Shown here: positions 30,627-40,717 of the stretch, piece by piece | Layout: every line of letters begins with the position of its first letter | Numbering within the stretch: position 1 is the first letter of the stretch | Source: JAXHMM01 sp964528445 | Lineage (GTDB): Bacteria; Bacteroidota; Rhodothermia; Balneolales; Balneolaceae | Direction of reading: 5' to 3' | Length of the DNA stretch: 64,000 nucleotides | Assembly: GCA_964528445.1 (NCBI GenBank) | Contig: CAZGSL010000006.1 | Location: 19,560 to 83,559 of the forward strand | The notes under the pieces: model-generated | What the model was told of the DNA's origin: nothing | Databases searched by the model: none | The model's input: the letters and a program-made list of their open reading frames with translations, nothing else | Program-made: the position numbers and the translations under genes

Positions 30627-31694
30627 ATGGTACAGGCCTTTCGCCGACTGGCAGTCACTCTCGTTTTACTGCTTTTTATTGCCCCCCATTCATTTGCTAT
30701 TCAGGAACAGCCCGAGGAGGCGATGACATCGCAATCCGAAGAGGCCTCCTCGGAAGGCGCTCCCATCGACCTGACGGGTAAGATCCAGGACCACCACTAC
30801 CTGGATGTCATGGGCTACCACCTGGACCTGCCCCGCATACTGCTGGTCGACGGAGAGTGGCACTTCTATGGCAGCACAGGGGCGGCGGTTGCGTCGGGCA
30901 ACTTCACGGAAGATCACGGGGCGCTGATACCGACGGGCGGCGGCGAGATCGCTTTGGACATGTCGATCACCTCCCACCTGATGTATGTCTGGTTCGGGGT
31001 GGGGCTGACGCTCCTGCTGACACTTGTGATGACCCGTCGATACAGGAGGGGAGTGGGAAGGAAAACCGAGCCGAAAGGCTGGTTCCACAACCTTTTCGAG
31101 ATCACCTTCGTATTTGTGCGTGACGACATTGCCCGGGGGAATATTCCGGAGGAGAAGTACAAAAAGTTCATGCCCTATCTCTTCGCGGTATTTATCTCCA
31201 TTACCTTCATGAACCTGTTCGGACTGCTCCCGTGGGGCGTGACGGCGACCGCTGATATTACGGTGACGGGCACGCTGGCCTTCATATCCTTTTTCCTGGC
31301 CCAGTGGAACGGCTCCAGGGCGCACTGGGAACATGTTTTCTGGTTCCCCGGGGTGCCGGGCTGGATGCGTTTCATTCTGACGCCCATTGAGATACTCGGG
31401 CTGTTTACCAAGTACATCGCGCTGGCGATTCGTCTCTTTGCCAACATGCTTTCGGGCAAGATCATGATTATCGTTATACTGGGACTCATTTTCATATTCG
31501 CCGAGGGCTTCGGGGCGATGGTGGGGCTCGGTACCAGTTTCCTGGCGGTACCCCTCACCGTGCTGATGTACATTCTGAAGGCATTCGTGGGAGTCTTACA
31601 GGCCTATATTTTCGCCCTGCTGTCGGCCGTGTTCATCGGGATGGCGACGGAAGAACATGATCATCATGAAGACGCCGCGGAGGCGCACGCATAA
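30627..31694 (+). CDS. atpB: F0F1 ATP synthase subunit a
   Basis: 355-residue subunit a, which forms the proton half-channels. The first 25 residues are a cleavable signal peptide, then a periplasmic insert of about 100 residues (to GGEIALDMSITSHLM) longer than in E. coli but usual in Bacteroidetes. The essential arginine is in ALAIRLFANMLSGK and the last helices (LKAFVGVLQAYIFALLSAVF) are intact. The His/Asp/Glu-rich tail EEHDHHEDAAEAHA is typical of the group. Confidence 0.96.
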   Translation: MVQAFRRLAVTLVLLLFIAPHSFAIQEQPEEAMTSQSEEASSEGAPIDLTGKIQDHHYLDVMGYHLDLPRILLVDGEWHFYGSTGAAVASGNFTEDHGALIPTGGGEIALDMSITSHLMYVWFGVGLTLLLTLVMTRRYRRGVGRKTEPKGWFHNLFEITFVFVRDDIARGNIPEEKYKKFMPYLFAVFISITFMNLFGLLPWGVTATADITVTGTLAFISFFLAQWNGSRAHWEHVFWFPGVPGWMRFILTPIEILGLFTKYIALAIRLFANMLSGKIMIIVILGLIFIFAEGFGAMVGLGTSFLAVPLTVLMYILKAFVGVLQAYIFALLSAVFIGMATEEHDHHEDAAEAHA

Positions 31695-31976
<282 letters not shown>

Positions 31977-31995
31977 CCTCAACGGACAGACAGCT

Positions 31996-32514
31996 ATGAC
32001 TGTTTTACTACTGGCCCAGGGAGGAGGTCTCTTCTCCTTTAGCAGCGGATTTGCCATCTGGGTCCTGATCACCATGGTGATCTTCCTCGCGATCATGGGG
32101 AAGTACGCCGTGCCGGTAATCATGGACGCCCTTGAGGAGCGGGAGGACCGCATCAAGGAGTCGCTGGAGTCGGCCGAGAAAGCCCTGGCCCGTGCTGAGG
32201 AGATCTCGAAAGACAACGAGAAGGCGCTGCGGGAGGCGGAGCGGAAGGCTCAGCAGATTCGCAAGGAGGCGATCGAGGAGGCCGAGATGCTTCGCGCCGA
32301 GCGCATCGAAAAATCCAAGGAGGAGGCCGCCGAGATGCTCGAGCAGGCCCGGGAGACCATCGAGCAGGAGAAAAAAAGGGCACTGCTGGAGCTGCGCGAT
32401 GAGGTGGCCCGGCTGGCCATCCAGTCCGCCTCCGTCATACTGGACGCCGAACTCGATGAGGAGAAGAACCAGAAGCTCGTGAATAACTTCATTCAGGACA
32501 TCTCCAAAAACTAG
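31996..32514 (+). CDS. atpF: F0F1 ATP synthase subunit b
   Basis: 172-residue peripheral-stalk subunit: one N-terminal membrane helix (FAIWVLITMVIFLAIMGKYA) followed by a long, highly charged coiled coil up to the C-terminus. The ATG at 31996 is 19 bp after the atpE stop and gives MTVLLLAQGGG, a plausible N-terminus. Confidence 0.95.
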   Translation: MTVLLLAQGGGLFSFSSGFAIWVLITMVIFLAIMGKYAVPVIMDALEEREDRIKESLESAEKALARAEEISKDNEKALREAERKAQQIRKEAIEEAEMLRAERIEKSKEEAAEMLEQARETIEQEKKRALLELRDEVARLAIQSASVILDAELDEEKNQKLVNNFIQDISKN

Positions 32515-32517
32515 GGC

Positions 32518-33066
32518 ATGCTGATAACCAAGACAGCTCGCAGATACGCCTCCGCGCTCCTGCAGTTCGCGCGGGAGGAAGAAGCGGTTGAGAAGATTCT
32601 GCAGGATATGGATCTCATCCACAATACCATTCAGGGCTCCGGGGAGCTGGTGGCATTCCTCCGCAGCCCCGTCATCAAGTACGACGACAAGATGGAGGCC
32701 CTGGAGAAGATGTTCGGCGACCGCGTGGAGAAAGCGACGGTCCTGTTCCTGCGCCTGCTTTCGAGGAAGGGGCGTATTCACCTGCTGGACCAGGTCACGG
32801 CCGCCTTCCGGGAGCAGTACAACCGTTATGCGGGCATCCTGGAAGTGGACGTCTTCTCCGCTTCGGAGCTCAGCGACTCGCAGCGCGGTCAGCTTCACGA
32901 CTCCCTCGAGGCGAAAACCGGGAAGAAAGTTAACATGAATCTATCGGTCAACTCCTCGCTGCGCGGGGGACTGGCGGTCCGGATCGAGGACACCGTGATC
33001 GACGGTACGGTGAAGCACAAACTGGAAGAGCTCCGCGAGCAATTGATGGGGAATTCCGAGGAATAA
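32518..33066 (+). CDS. atpH: F0F1 ATP synthase subunit delta
   Basis: 182-residue OSCP/delta subunit linking the b stalk to the top of F1. It starts with [14 protein letters not shown], continues with the ERK-type [17 protein letters not shown] region and ends with [20 protein letters not shown], the conserved C-terminal signature. Starts 3 bp after atpF. Confidence 0.95.
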   Translation: MLITKTARRYASALLQFAREEEAVEKILQDMDLIHNTIQGSGELVAFLRSPVIKYDDKMEALEKMFGDRVEKATVLFLRLLSRKGRIHLLDQVTAAFREQYNRYAGILEVDVFSASELSDSQRGQLHDSLEAKTGKKVNMNLSVNSSLRGGLAVRIEDTVIDGTVKHKLEELREQLMGNSEE

Positions 33067-33098
33067 ACAGGAAATTTGTAAACAGAGACAGTGATCTT

Positions 33099-34715
33099 AT
33101 GAGTCAAGTCAAGCCAGACGAAGTATCCGCCATTTTAAGAAAACAGCTCTCCGGCTTCGAGCAGGAAGCCGACGTGTACGACGTGGGTACGGTTCTCGAA
33201 GTAGGAGATGGAATTGCGCGCGTATACGGCCTCTCCAAGGTGCAGGCGGGAGAGCTTGTTGACCTGCCCGATTCCAAGGATAACGAGGGTAATTCGGTGC
33301 GAGGTATGGTGCTGAACCTTGAGGAGGACAACGTTGGCGTAGTGCTGTTCGGTTCCACCAGCGCGGTGGAGGAGGGCGATACGGTGCGGCGTACCAAGGA
33401 CATTGCCTCCATTAACGTAGGAGACGGACTCCTGGGCCGTGTCATCGACCCGCTGGGCCGACCGCTGGACGGCAAAGGGCCCATCTCGGGCGATACCATC
33501 CGTATTCCCCTGGAACGGAAGGCGCCCGGCGTTATCTACCGGGAGCCGGTCTCCCAGCCCCTGCAGACGGGTATCAAGGCCATTGACTCCCTTATTCCCA
33601 TCGGGCGTGGCCAGCGGGAGCTGATCATCGGTGACCGCCAGACAGGCAAGACCTCCGTCGCGGTGGATACCATCATCAACCAGCGGGAGACCCAGGATAC
33701 GGATCATCCGGTCTACTGCATCTATGTGGCGGTCGGACAGAAGGGATCGACCGTGGCCGGAATCGCCAGCGCCCTGGAACAGAACGACGCCATCGACTAC
33801 TCCGTGGTGGTCTCCGCCCCCGCCAGTGTATCGGCCCCCATGCGCTATATCGCGCCCTTCGCCGGTGCGGCGATCGGGGAGTATTTTCGAGATACCGGCC
33901 GGCATGCGCTGGTCATATACGACGACCTCTCCAAGCAGGCGGTGGCCTATCGCGAGCTGTCGCTGCTGCTGAGACGTCCCCCGGGGCGCGAGGCCTATCC
34001 GGGCGATGTCTTCTTCCTACACAGCCGACTGCTCGAGCGTGCCGCCAAAATCATAGACAACGACGAGGTGGCACGGCAGATGAACAACGTACCCGAACAG
34101 CTCAAGCCGCATATGGAGGGGGGCGGATCTCTTACGGCTCTGCCGATTATCGAAACCCAGGCGGGAGATATTTCGGCCTATATCCCGACCAACGTCATTT
34201 CCATTACCGACGGACAGATTTTCCTGGATACCGACCTGTTCAATTCCGGCGTGCGGCCCGCCATCGACGTGGGATCCTCGGTTTCCCGGGTGGGAGGCGC
34301 GGCCCAGGTCAAGTCGATGAAAAAACTCGCCGGAACCATGAAGCTGGACCTGGCTCAGTATCGCGAGCTGGAGGCTTTTGCCAAATTCGGGTCCGACCTC
34401 GACCCGGCCACCCAGCGGCAGCTCAAGCGGGGAGAGCGAACCGTGGAGCTGCTCAAGCAGGACATTTACGAACCGAGGACGGTGCAGGAGCAGATCGCCC
34501 TGCTGAAGATAAACGACGAGGGCCTGCTGGATGATCTGAAAGTGGACCAGATCCAGAAGTTTGAGCAGGAGTTCCTGCAGACCATAAACGTCAAGTTCGA
34601 CCAGGAGATGAAAGAGCTCGCCAGGACCGGCGAATTAAGCGACGAACTGGGCGAGGAGCTGATGAATGCGGCCGAAAGCATAATCGATCAAGTTCAAGCT
34701 ACCGAAGAAGGCTGA
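33099..34715 (+). CDS. atpA: F0F1 ATP synthase subunit alpha
   Basis: 538-residue non-catalytic nucleotide-binding subunit. Visible marks: N-terminal delta-binding helix with [12 protein letters not shown], Walker [10 protein letters not shown], the [15 protein letters not shown] region, and the signature [17 protein letters not shown]. Full length. The catalytic beta subunit gene does not follow. Confidence 0.98.
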   Translation: MSQVKPDEVSAILRKQLSGFEQEADVYDVGTVLEVGDGIARVYGLSKVQAGELVDLPDSKDNEGNSVRGMVLNLEEDNVGVVLFGSTSAVEEGDTVRRTKDIASINVGDGLLGRVIDPLGRPLDGKGPISGDTIRIPLERKAPGVIYREPVSQPLQTGIKAIDSLIPIGRGQRELIIGDRQTGKTSVAVDTIINQRETQDTDHPVYCIYVAVGQKGSTVAGIASALEQNDAIDYSVVVSAPASVSAPMRYIAPFAGAAIGEYFRDTGRHALVIYDDLSKQAVAYRELSLLLRRPPGREAYPGDVFFLHSRLLERAAKIIDNDEVARQMNNVPEQLKPHMEGGGSLTALPIIETQAGDISAYIPTNVISITDGQIFLDTDLFNSGVRPAIDVGSSVSRVGGAAQVKSMKKLAGTMKLDLAQYRELEAFAKFGSDLDPATQRQLKRGERTVELLKQDIYEPRTVQEQIALLKINDEGLLDDLKVDQIQKFEQEFLQTINVKFDQEMKELARTGELSDELGEELMNAAESIIDQVQATEEG

Positions 34716-34718
34716 TTT

Positions 34719-35609
34719 ATGGCCAATTTACGCGACATTCGAAACCGGATCGAATCGGTCCGGAACACCATGCAGATCACCCGCGCGATGAAAATGGTGG
34801 CGGCCGCCAAACTGCGGAAGGCCCAGAACCGCATCATAGACACCCGTCCCTACGCCGCCAAGATGAAGCAGGTGGTCTCCCGGATGGTGGCCAACGCGCC
34901 GGATGCCAACGTCCTGCTCAAGCAGCCGGAGAAGACCGAGCGGGTTCTCTTTATCGTCATCGGCTCGGACAGGGGACTCTGCGGGGCGTTCAATAACAAC
35001 CTTTTCAAGGCGGTGGAGAAGCGGATTGATGAGGATTTCCAGGAATACAATGAATCGGGTGACCTCTCCGTTTTCTGCCTGGGGAAAAAGGCGGATAAGT
35101 ACTTTCGAAAGCGAAGCTACCGTGTGGAGCGGGGCATACCCGGCTTTTTTGACGAATTGATCTTCTCCGGCGCATCGGAAATCATGCAGGAGATTATCGG
35201 GTTTTTCAAGAGGGGCCGGTTTCACAGGGTGTACCTGGCCTACAACGAGTTTAAATCGGTGATTTCCCAGAACCGCCTGATCGAGCAGGTGCTGCCCATC
35301 GACCCGGCCTCCCTGCTGGAAAACCGCGAGGATCATGACCTCGAGGGCGAATACATCTACGAACCCGACCCGTCATTTATATTGGACAAGCTGCTTCCCC
35401 TGCATCTCAATATGCAGTTGTGGAAGGCCCTGCTTGAATCCAACGCCGCCGAACAGGGCGCCCGGATGACCGCCATGGACAACGCTACGGAGAATGCCGA
35501 AGAGCTGGAGCATGAGCTCAAGCTGGATTACAACCAGGCTCGCCAAAGTGCAATTACGACCGAAATTTCCGAAATTGTATCCGGTGCCCAGGCTCTGCAG
35601 GAATCGTAA
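34719..35609 (+). CDS. atpG: F0F1 ATP synthase subunit gamma
   Basis: 296-residue rotor shaft. N-terminal helix RDIRNRIESVRNTMQITRAM with KMVAAAKLRKAQ, GSDRGLCGAFNNN in the middle, and the C-terminal coiled-coil segment ending NQARQSAITTEISEIVSGAQ are all typical. It is the last ATP synthase gene here; tRNA-Ser starts 8 bp after its stop. Confidence 0.97.
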   Translation: MANLRDIRNRIESVRNTMQITRAMKMVAAAKLRKAQNRIIDTRPYAAKMKQVVSRMVANAPDANVLLKQPEKTERVLFIVIGSDRGLCGAFNNNLFKAVEKRIDEDFQEYNESGDLSVFCLGKKADKYFRKRSYRVERGIPGFFDELIFSGASEIMQEIIGFFKRGRFHRVYLAYNEFKSVISQNRLIEQVLPIDPASLLENREDHDLEGEYIYEPDPSFILDKLLPLHLNMQLWKALLESNAAEQGARMTAMDNATENAEELEHELKLDYNQARQSAITTEISEIVSGAQALQES

Positions 35610-35617
35610 CGCTCTTC

Positions 35618-35706
35618 GGAGAGATGGCAGAGTGGTCGAATGCGGCGGTCTTGAAAACCGTTGAGGCCCTTATGGGTCTCCGGGGGTTCGAATCCCTCTC
35701 TCTCCG
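35618..35706 (+). tRNA. tRNA-Ser (anticodon UGA)
   Basis: 89 nt. The acceptor arms GGAGAGA (35618-35624) and TCTCTCC (35699-35705) pair fully, with discriminator G at 35706. The anticodon stem GCGGT/ACCGT encloses loop CTTGAAA with anticodon TGA. A long variable arm (GAGGCCCTTATGGGTCTC) marks a class II tRNA, and the T loop is TTCGAAT. The 3' CCA is not encoded. Confidence 0.95.
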
Positions 35707-35713
35707 CACTGCA

Positions 35714-35748
35714 TAGCCCCATCCCTTTCCGGGAGGGGCTATTTCTTT
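35714..35748 (+). terminator. Intrinsic terminator after tRNA-Ser
   Basis: TAGCCCC (35714-35720) pairs with GGGGCTA (35735-35741), extended by TCCC/GGGA, with a TTTCC loop and a T-rich tail (TTTCTTTAAAT). It would end transcripts of both the atp operon and the tRNA. Confidence 0.8.
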
Positions 35749-35801
35749 AAATAAATCCGCTTACGGGTCGTTAGTTTTCATAATCAAGGAAATATCCTGT
35801 C

Positions 35802-37190
35802 ATGTTGAATAAAGCGTACGTACTGGCGGCTTTGGTTGTATTGGTCCCGTTTGCGGCCATCGGGCAGGATACGCTTACGATATCGATGGAGGAATTCATC
35901 AGGCGGGGCGCCGAAAATTCGGGCCAGCTGGATTTCGAGGAGCAGAACGTGCGGCTGGCGTCCAACCGGATTGACCAGGCCCGCTCACAGCGGTATCTCC
36001 CCCAATTCGAGCTGAGCACCCAGCACGGGGTGGTGCCCGGCGTTGAGAGCGACCGGAACGACCTCACGGAAAACGAATACTATCTGGATCCGAATCTGGA
36101 GAACGACTGGCAGGAGTGGGGGGTTTTCACCCGGGCCGAAGTCTCCGCCGTGCAGCCGCTGTTTACCTGGGGGGCGCTCTCCAATGCCGTGAAAGCGGCG
36201 GAATCTGCCGCGGAATCTGCCAGAAAGGAGTTTGAGTCCCGGAAAGCGGATATCTCCCTTCGACTTTACGAGCTTTACCAAAGCTACATGCTTACCCGGG
36301 AACTGGAGCGTCTGCTCTCGGAAGCCAGCGAGCGCATAGCCCGGATAAACCGCCAGATCGAGGAACAGAGGGAGGCCGGCGATTCCGAACTGGACGAATC
36401 CGACGTGTACAAGTTCAGGGTGTTCCAGTCGGAGTTCGAGGCCCGGGCGGCCGAGGTCCGGGAGAACAGCGCGTACATACGCCGGGTATGGGACTATGTG
36501 CTTCAGCCGGATTCCGGGGAGGTTTTCGTGCCCGAGGGCCGGTACATGGAGCCCGTGGCGAACGAGCTGCAGGATGTGGGATACTACCGCGCGCAGGCCA
36601 TGAACGCCCGGGCCGAGATCCAGAGCATCGAACACGGCATCGAGGCGGCCCGCCAGGGCCTCAGCGCCACCCGCTCCCGCGCTTTTCCCACGTTCTTTCT
36701 GGGGATCTCGGGGAGTTATGCCAACACTCCCAATCGGCCCCGCCAGAGCAATCCGTTTATCATTAACAACACCAACTACGCCACCGCCGCGGTGGGGATG
36801 GGGATACGCCAGAACCTGGATTTTTTCCAGATAAACACCGAAATCGAACGGAGCAGAATTCAGTACAACCAGGCGCAGCACCTGAAGTCCGCTGCGGAAG
36901 ACGGGATCGTACTGGAACTCAACGACCGGTACCGGAACGCCAGCATATCCCGTTCGAAAATCGAGAGTCTGGACGAGGCTCTGGGGACCACCAAGGAGTG
37001 GCTGCGCCAGGAGCAGCTGGACTACGACCTGGGATTCGGGGAGACCAAGGATCTGCTGGACGCACTCAGGAAAGAGCTGGAGTTGCGGGTACAGATTCAA
37101 CAACTGACGTTTGAGCACAACCGGGACATGGCCCGGCTCTACCGGTCCGCCGGTATTGCGCTTACGCAATTACACATGAATCAACCCTGA
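35802..37190 (+). CDS. TolC-family outer membrane efflux/secretion protein
   Basis: 462 residues with an N-terminal signal peptide (cleavage likely near AAIGQ, residue 22). The body has the long coiled-coil alternating with short beta segments of TolC channels, in two internal repeats (AVKAAESAAESARKEFESRK in the first; ERSRIQYNQAQHLKSAAEDG in the second). It is the outer membrane duct for tripartite exporters or type I secretion. It lies 5 bp before an MlaC-like gene; the inner membrane pump and adaptor are not adjacent, though an MMPL exporter is 7 kb downstream. Confidence 0.88.
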   Translation: MLNKAYVLAALVVLVPFAAIGQDTLTISMEEFIRRGAENSGQLDFEEQNVRLASNRIDQARSQRYLPQFELSTQHGVVPGVESDRNDLTENEYYLDPNLENDWQEWGVFTRAEVSAVQPLFTWGALSNAVKAAESAAESARKEFESRKADISLRLYELYQSYMLTRELERLLSEASERIARINRQIEEQREAGDSELDESDVYKFRVFQSEFEARAAEVRENSAYIRRVWDYVLQPDSGEVFVPEGRYMEPVANELQDVGYYRAQAMNARAEIQSIEHGIEAARQGLSATRSRAFPTFFLGISGSYANTPNRPRQSNPFIINNTNYATAAVGMGIRQNLDFFQINTEIERSRIQYNQAQHLKSAAEDGIVLELNDRYRNASISRSKIESLDEALGTTKEWLRQEQLDYDLGFGETKDLLDALRKELELRVQIQQLTFEHNRDMARLYRSAGIALTQLHMNQP

Positions 37191-37195
37191 CGATT

Positions 37196-37804
37196 ATGTC
37201 ATTTCGAACGTTTTTCCTGATTTGCCTGGGTACCTTCCTGCTGGCGGCTTTCCTGTTCACCGGAACGGCCGCCGCCCAGAAAGACAGCGCTTCCGTACAT
37301 GCCCTGCTGGAGGAGAGGGATCGTGAAATCAAGGATCTTCTGGGCCCCGAGGGGACGGAATACAGCGAGGAGCAGCGGCAGAAGCTGAAAGATATCATCA
37401 ACGGGGTGATGGATTACCGCTCCATGGCCAGCTACGCACTCCAGGAGACGTGGGACACCCTCTCCGCCGGACAGCGGGACGAATTTGTGGAGCTGTTCTC
37501 CACGATTGTACGCGAACACTCTCTGAACGATCTCGACATCTACCGGGCGGAGGTTGAATACCGGTCCATTACTGTGGAAGGAGACAGCGCCGAGGTGCAT
37601 ACCACCGTTCGCCGGGAGAGTGCCCTTATCCCGGTGGTCTACCGCATGTATTACGAAGAGGATGGAAGCTGGGTGGTTACCGACATGTCCATCGACGAAG
37701 TCTCGACAGCGGAATCGTACCGCAACCAGTTTCAGCGCATCATCTCGAGGCGGGGCTACGATACCCTCCTGGAATCGCTTCGCAAACGGGCGGGTGAGGG
37801 GTAG
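37196..37804 (+). CDS. MlaC/Ttg2D-like periplasmic phospholipid-binding protein
   Basis: 202 residues with a signal peptide (hydrophobic to about residue 24, ending AAAQ). The mature part fits the MlaC family: an N-terminal helix set with ERDREIKDLLG, the MDYRSMASYALQETWDTLS region, SAGQRDEFVELFSTIV, and a beta sheet ending in DGSWVVTDMSIDEVS. MlaC carries phospholipids between membranes in the Mla system. mlaE, F and D are not adjacent, so identity as a true MlaC is inferred. Confidence 0.8.
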   Translation: MSFRTFFLICLGTFLLAAFLFTGTAAAQKDSASVHALLEERDREIKDLLGPEGTEYSEEQRQKLKDIINGVMDYRSMASYALQETWDTLSAGQRDEFVELFSTIVREHSLNDLDIYRAEVEYRSITVEGDSAEVHTTVRRESALIPVVYRMYYEEDGSWVVTDMSIDEVSTAESYRNQFQRIISRRGYDTLLESLRKRAGEG

Positions 37805-37839
37805 TGCTATTTTTCGCTAAAATTCACTAATTTGACCCG

Positions 37840-38862
37840 ATGCTGAGATCCGTTCAAAAAAAGAATCTGGCCCCTGAAGGCTATATCTATGCCACCTACG
37901 GCCATCCCAAATATCTTCGTCACGCCGTCGCTTCGGTGGTCTCCCTTCGCAGGTACGACAAGGACCGCCCCGTGGCCCTGGTCTGTGAGAAGAAACACAA
38001 GCAGATCCTGGAAGAGCACAACCTGGCGGACATTTTTGATGTGGTCCACGTGCTGCCGCCCGAAAGAGCTTCCATCGTGGGGTTCAAGCACAACATACAC
38101 GACTACCTCTTCTTCGAGAAAAACATCTTTCTGGACAGCGACATCGTGTGGTGCAAGGATCCTGATCCCCTCTGGCAGTCGTTTCAGCCGTATGAATTTA
38201 CGATAACCGGCACCCAGGTCTCGGATAATTTTTTCGGGGGACCCAAAAATATCGGGGTCCTGGCCGACATTCTGCTTCGCCGTCGCCAGCGTACGCTGAA
38301 TCATTTCGGACTGACCTACCTAAGCCGGGTACAGACAGGCATGATATACGCCAGCGACTACTCCGTGACCCGCAAAATGTGTGAGCTGTCCCGGAAAATG
38401 CTGGAGCGGAAAAGCGAAACGCATTTCCGCAGCCGCACTCTGGAAAAGGGACGCAGCGAGGAGTCGTGCGAATGGAGCATGGCCATGGCCATGGCGAAAC
38501 TCGACCTGCCTGTCTACCCGTGGCTGCAGGGACATACCTCGCCGCAGCTGGACTATATTGACGACCTCACCTCCCACGACGACGATTTTGAGTATGTGGT
38601 CTGCACCTACTACTGCAACCGGCTGGTCTATAACCTCCGGGGACTCAAGTCACGCTGGCTGCGACGGCTGCTGATCCGCCTTCTCTCGGTCATCCCGGGT
38701 AAGGGAGACTACCTGAAAACCACGCCGTACTGCCTGCATTTTGGATGGTATCACCAGAAACAACCCTTCTACGAGTTTGCGGAACGCACCTGGAACAATC
38801 TCACCCGCAACCTGGAACAGGCCGGGACCGGCGCCTCGCTCTTCAGGAAGACGGAGGGGTGA
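37840..38862 (+). CDS. GT-A-type glycosyltransferase (GT8-like)
   Basis: 340 residues. The N-terminal half has a GT-A Rossmann pattern (GYIYATYGHPKYLRHAVASV) and the metal/nucleotide-sugar motif LDSD at 98-101 (NIFLDSDIVWCKDPDPLW), as in GT8-like enzymes. Acceptor and donor are not evident. Its 3' end overlaps the convergent GT2 gene by 20 bases. It opens a group of surface-glycan genes. Confidence 0.75.
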   Translation: MLRSVQKKNLAPEGYIYATYGHPKYLRHAVASVVSLRRYDKDRPVALVCEKKHKQILEEHNLADIFDVVHVLPPERASIVGFKHNIHDYLFFEKNIFLDSDIVWCKDPDPLWQSFQPYEFTITGTQVSDNFFGGPKNIGVLADILLRRRQRTLNHFGLTYLSRVQTGMIYASDYSVTRKMCELSRKMLERKSETHFRSRTLEKGRSEESCEWSMAMAMAKLDLPVYPWLQGHTSPQLDYIDDLTSHDDDFEYVVCTYYCNRLVYNLRGLKSRWLRRLLIRLLSVIPGKGDYLKTTPYCLHFGWYHQKQPFYEFAERTWNNLTRNLEQAGTGASLFRKTEG

Positions 38863-39688
38863 GGCCGGCTTTCCGGGAGTCTTCGTAGAACGAATGGAAG
38901 GCCTCCTTCTCATCTGGTGAGAGCCGGAAGACCGGGTGCTTGAACAGGTCGTTTCGTATCCCCGCATACCAGGCGTACTGGAGCAGGCGGAGGGGACTGT
39001 TGCGTATGCGGCGGATGAAATGATCCCTTTCCCACGTGTTGTCGCCGTGGAAGCAGCGGATCATGAGGTAGGAGTAGCGGTCCGCCAGCTGACGATAGCG
39101 CTTTCGTTTCCACGCTTTCAGGTAGACGGTGTCTTCCGCACGCCGGGTATGGGGATAGCGGATCCCTTCGTCGTTGCGGTGCATGATGCTGCCCGGAATG
39201 CCTTCGGGGAGGTATCCCACGTAGGGATGTTGAAGGTAGGGCTCCTCCATCAGGTGCATCAGGGCACCGGAAAGGCAGCAGGCGTCGTGGCCCTCCATGA
39301 GCGTCCTCGCCTGCACCGCCAGCCGCTCCGGATGGTACCAGTCGTCGTCGTCCCACTGTGCCAGAAAATCCCCGGATGCCTCCTCCAAAGAGATGTTGCG
39401 CAATTTGCCCAGCGTGTTGTCCGGGGTTTGCTCCAGCTTCACATAGTTCAGCTCCTCCCCGGGAACCATCTGCAGCACCTCCGTGAGCTCCTCCTCCCCG
39501 TCGTCGACCACCACCAGCTCCTTATTGGGCCAGGACTGGTCCAGGTAGCACCGCACGGATCGTCTCAGCAGCGCACCGCGGTCGGCCGTTACGACCAGGC
39601 AGCTGACCTTGGGCAATTCGGGGTCGGTCTGTTCCGGGGAGGAGGTCCCTGCATCGGTCGGATGGGGTTCGGGCTGTTCGGCTGGCAT
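38843..39688 (-). CDS. Glycosyltransferase family 2
   Basis: 281 residues, a GT2 enzyme: KVSCLVVTADRGALLRRSVR at the start, VDDG at 61-64 and the DxD region QWDDDDWYHPERL at 112-121. The first 25 residues are Pro/Glu/Thr-rich and non-conserved. It is on the opposite strand to its neighbours and overlaps the tail of the upstream glycosyltransferase by 20 bases. The sugar transferred is unknown. Confidence 0.85.
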   Translation of the reverse strand: MPAEQPEPHPTDAGTSSPEQTDPELPKVSCLVVTADRGALLRRSVRCYLDQSWPNKELVVVDDGEEELTEVLQMVPGEELNYVKLEQTPDNTLGKLRNISLEEASGDFLAQWDDDDWYHPERLAVQARTLMEGHDACCLSGALMHLMEEPYLQHPYVGYLPEGIPGSIMHRNDEGIRYPHTRRAEDTVYLKAWKRKRYRQLADRYSYLMIRCFHGDNTWERDHFIRRIRNSPLRLLQYAWYAGIRNDLFKHPVFRLSPDEKEAFHSFYEDSRKAGLTPPSS

Positions 39689-39901
39689 AGAAAGCGGTTG
39701 GATCCGTTGAAAGGTTTCCGGTGGTGATGCGGTTGCAAAAAGGGACGGAATATAAGGTTTTTACGGGAAAACTCACCATCCGGACGCATGCAGACCGGCG
39801 CTCACGCGCCCGGCCGCGGGCAGGGCTTCGGGCGTATTTGGCATCCAGCATCCCGATGCTTTCTTGCATGACGATCGAGAGTGCTGTACTATTTCCATGT
39901 G

Positions 39902-40717
39902 ATGATCAGCCCAATTGAGAAGATCAGAAGAAGTCTCCGCTTTTACTACTACAGCTGGAAGAACGGCTGGAGTTTCCCGCCCCGCATGACGCATCTAGCC
40001 GGGGGGAAGATAGCCGCCGGAAGCTACGAGCCGGAGGTCTCGCAGGCCGTGGCGGATAACCTGGACGAGGGGGATCTGTTTATTGACGCAGGTGCCAACG
40101 TGGGATACTTTTCCAGGCTGGCCTCCCGGATCGTAGGACCGGAGGGCGCAGTGTACGCCCTGGAGGCCGATTACGAGAACTACCACGCGTTGGTAAAAAA
40201 CATCGGCGACCGGCCCAACGCTTGCGCAATCCATCTCGCGCTATCGAGTAAAAATGCTTTTGCCACGCTGAACCGAAGCTCCCATTCCGCCTGCCACAGC
40301 GTAGTGGAAACGGGAAACAAGCTGGCCGATTTCGGGTATACGATCCCCACGATAACATTGGACCACTTCTGGGAGATCTACCTGGAAAAGCGCCCGGTCA
40401 GCCTTCTGAAGATCGACGTGGAGGGAGCGGAACTGATGGTGATGGAGGGCATGGAGCAGATCCTGAAGGAACGTAAGGTGTCGACGGTGATTGTCGAGTT
40501 CTGTCCGGCTATTATCCGAAACGCCGGGTTCCGGATCCGGGAGTTCTACGAGCGGCTTGCACCCCATTTCACACTCTCGGTCATCGACCGGGCGTACCGG
40601 TCTGCCGCAGGCGATGGTCACATCGACACACCGGAGAAATTTCGCGCGCTGGAGGAGGAGTTGATGGCGGGACAGGGGATCGTCAACGTCAATCTGCTGG
40701 GTCGACGCCGGCCGTAA
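39902..40717 (+). CDS. FkbM-family SAM-dependent methyltransferase
   Basis: About 271 residues from ATG 39902 (an in-frame ATG at 39881 would add seven). The SAM-binding motif is FIDAGANVGYFSRLA, followed by VYALEADYENY, and LKIDVEGAELMVMEGM, the FkbM family signature. Such enzymes often O-methylate sugars of surface glycans, which fits the glycosyltransferases next to it. Its 3' end overlaps the convergent membrane-protein gene by 29 bases. Confidence 0.87.
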   Translation: MISPIEKIRRSLRFYYYSWKNGWSFPPRMTHLAGGKIAAGSYEPEVSQAVADNLDEGDLFIDAGANVGYFSRLASRIVGPEGAVYALEADYENYHALVKNIGDRPNACAIHLALSSKNAFATLNRSSHSACHSVVETGNKLADFGYTIPTITLDHFWEIYLEKRPVSLLKIDVEGAELMVMEGMEQILKERKVSTVIVEFCPAIIRNAGFRIREFYERLAPHFTLSVIDRAYRSAAGDGHIDTPEKFRALEEELMAGQGIVNVNLLGRRRP

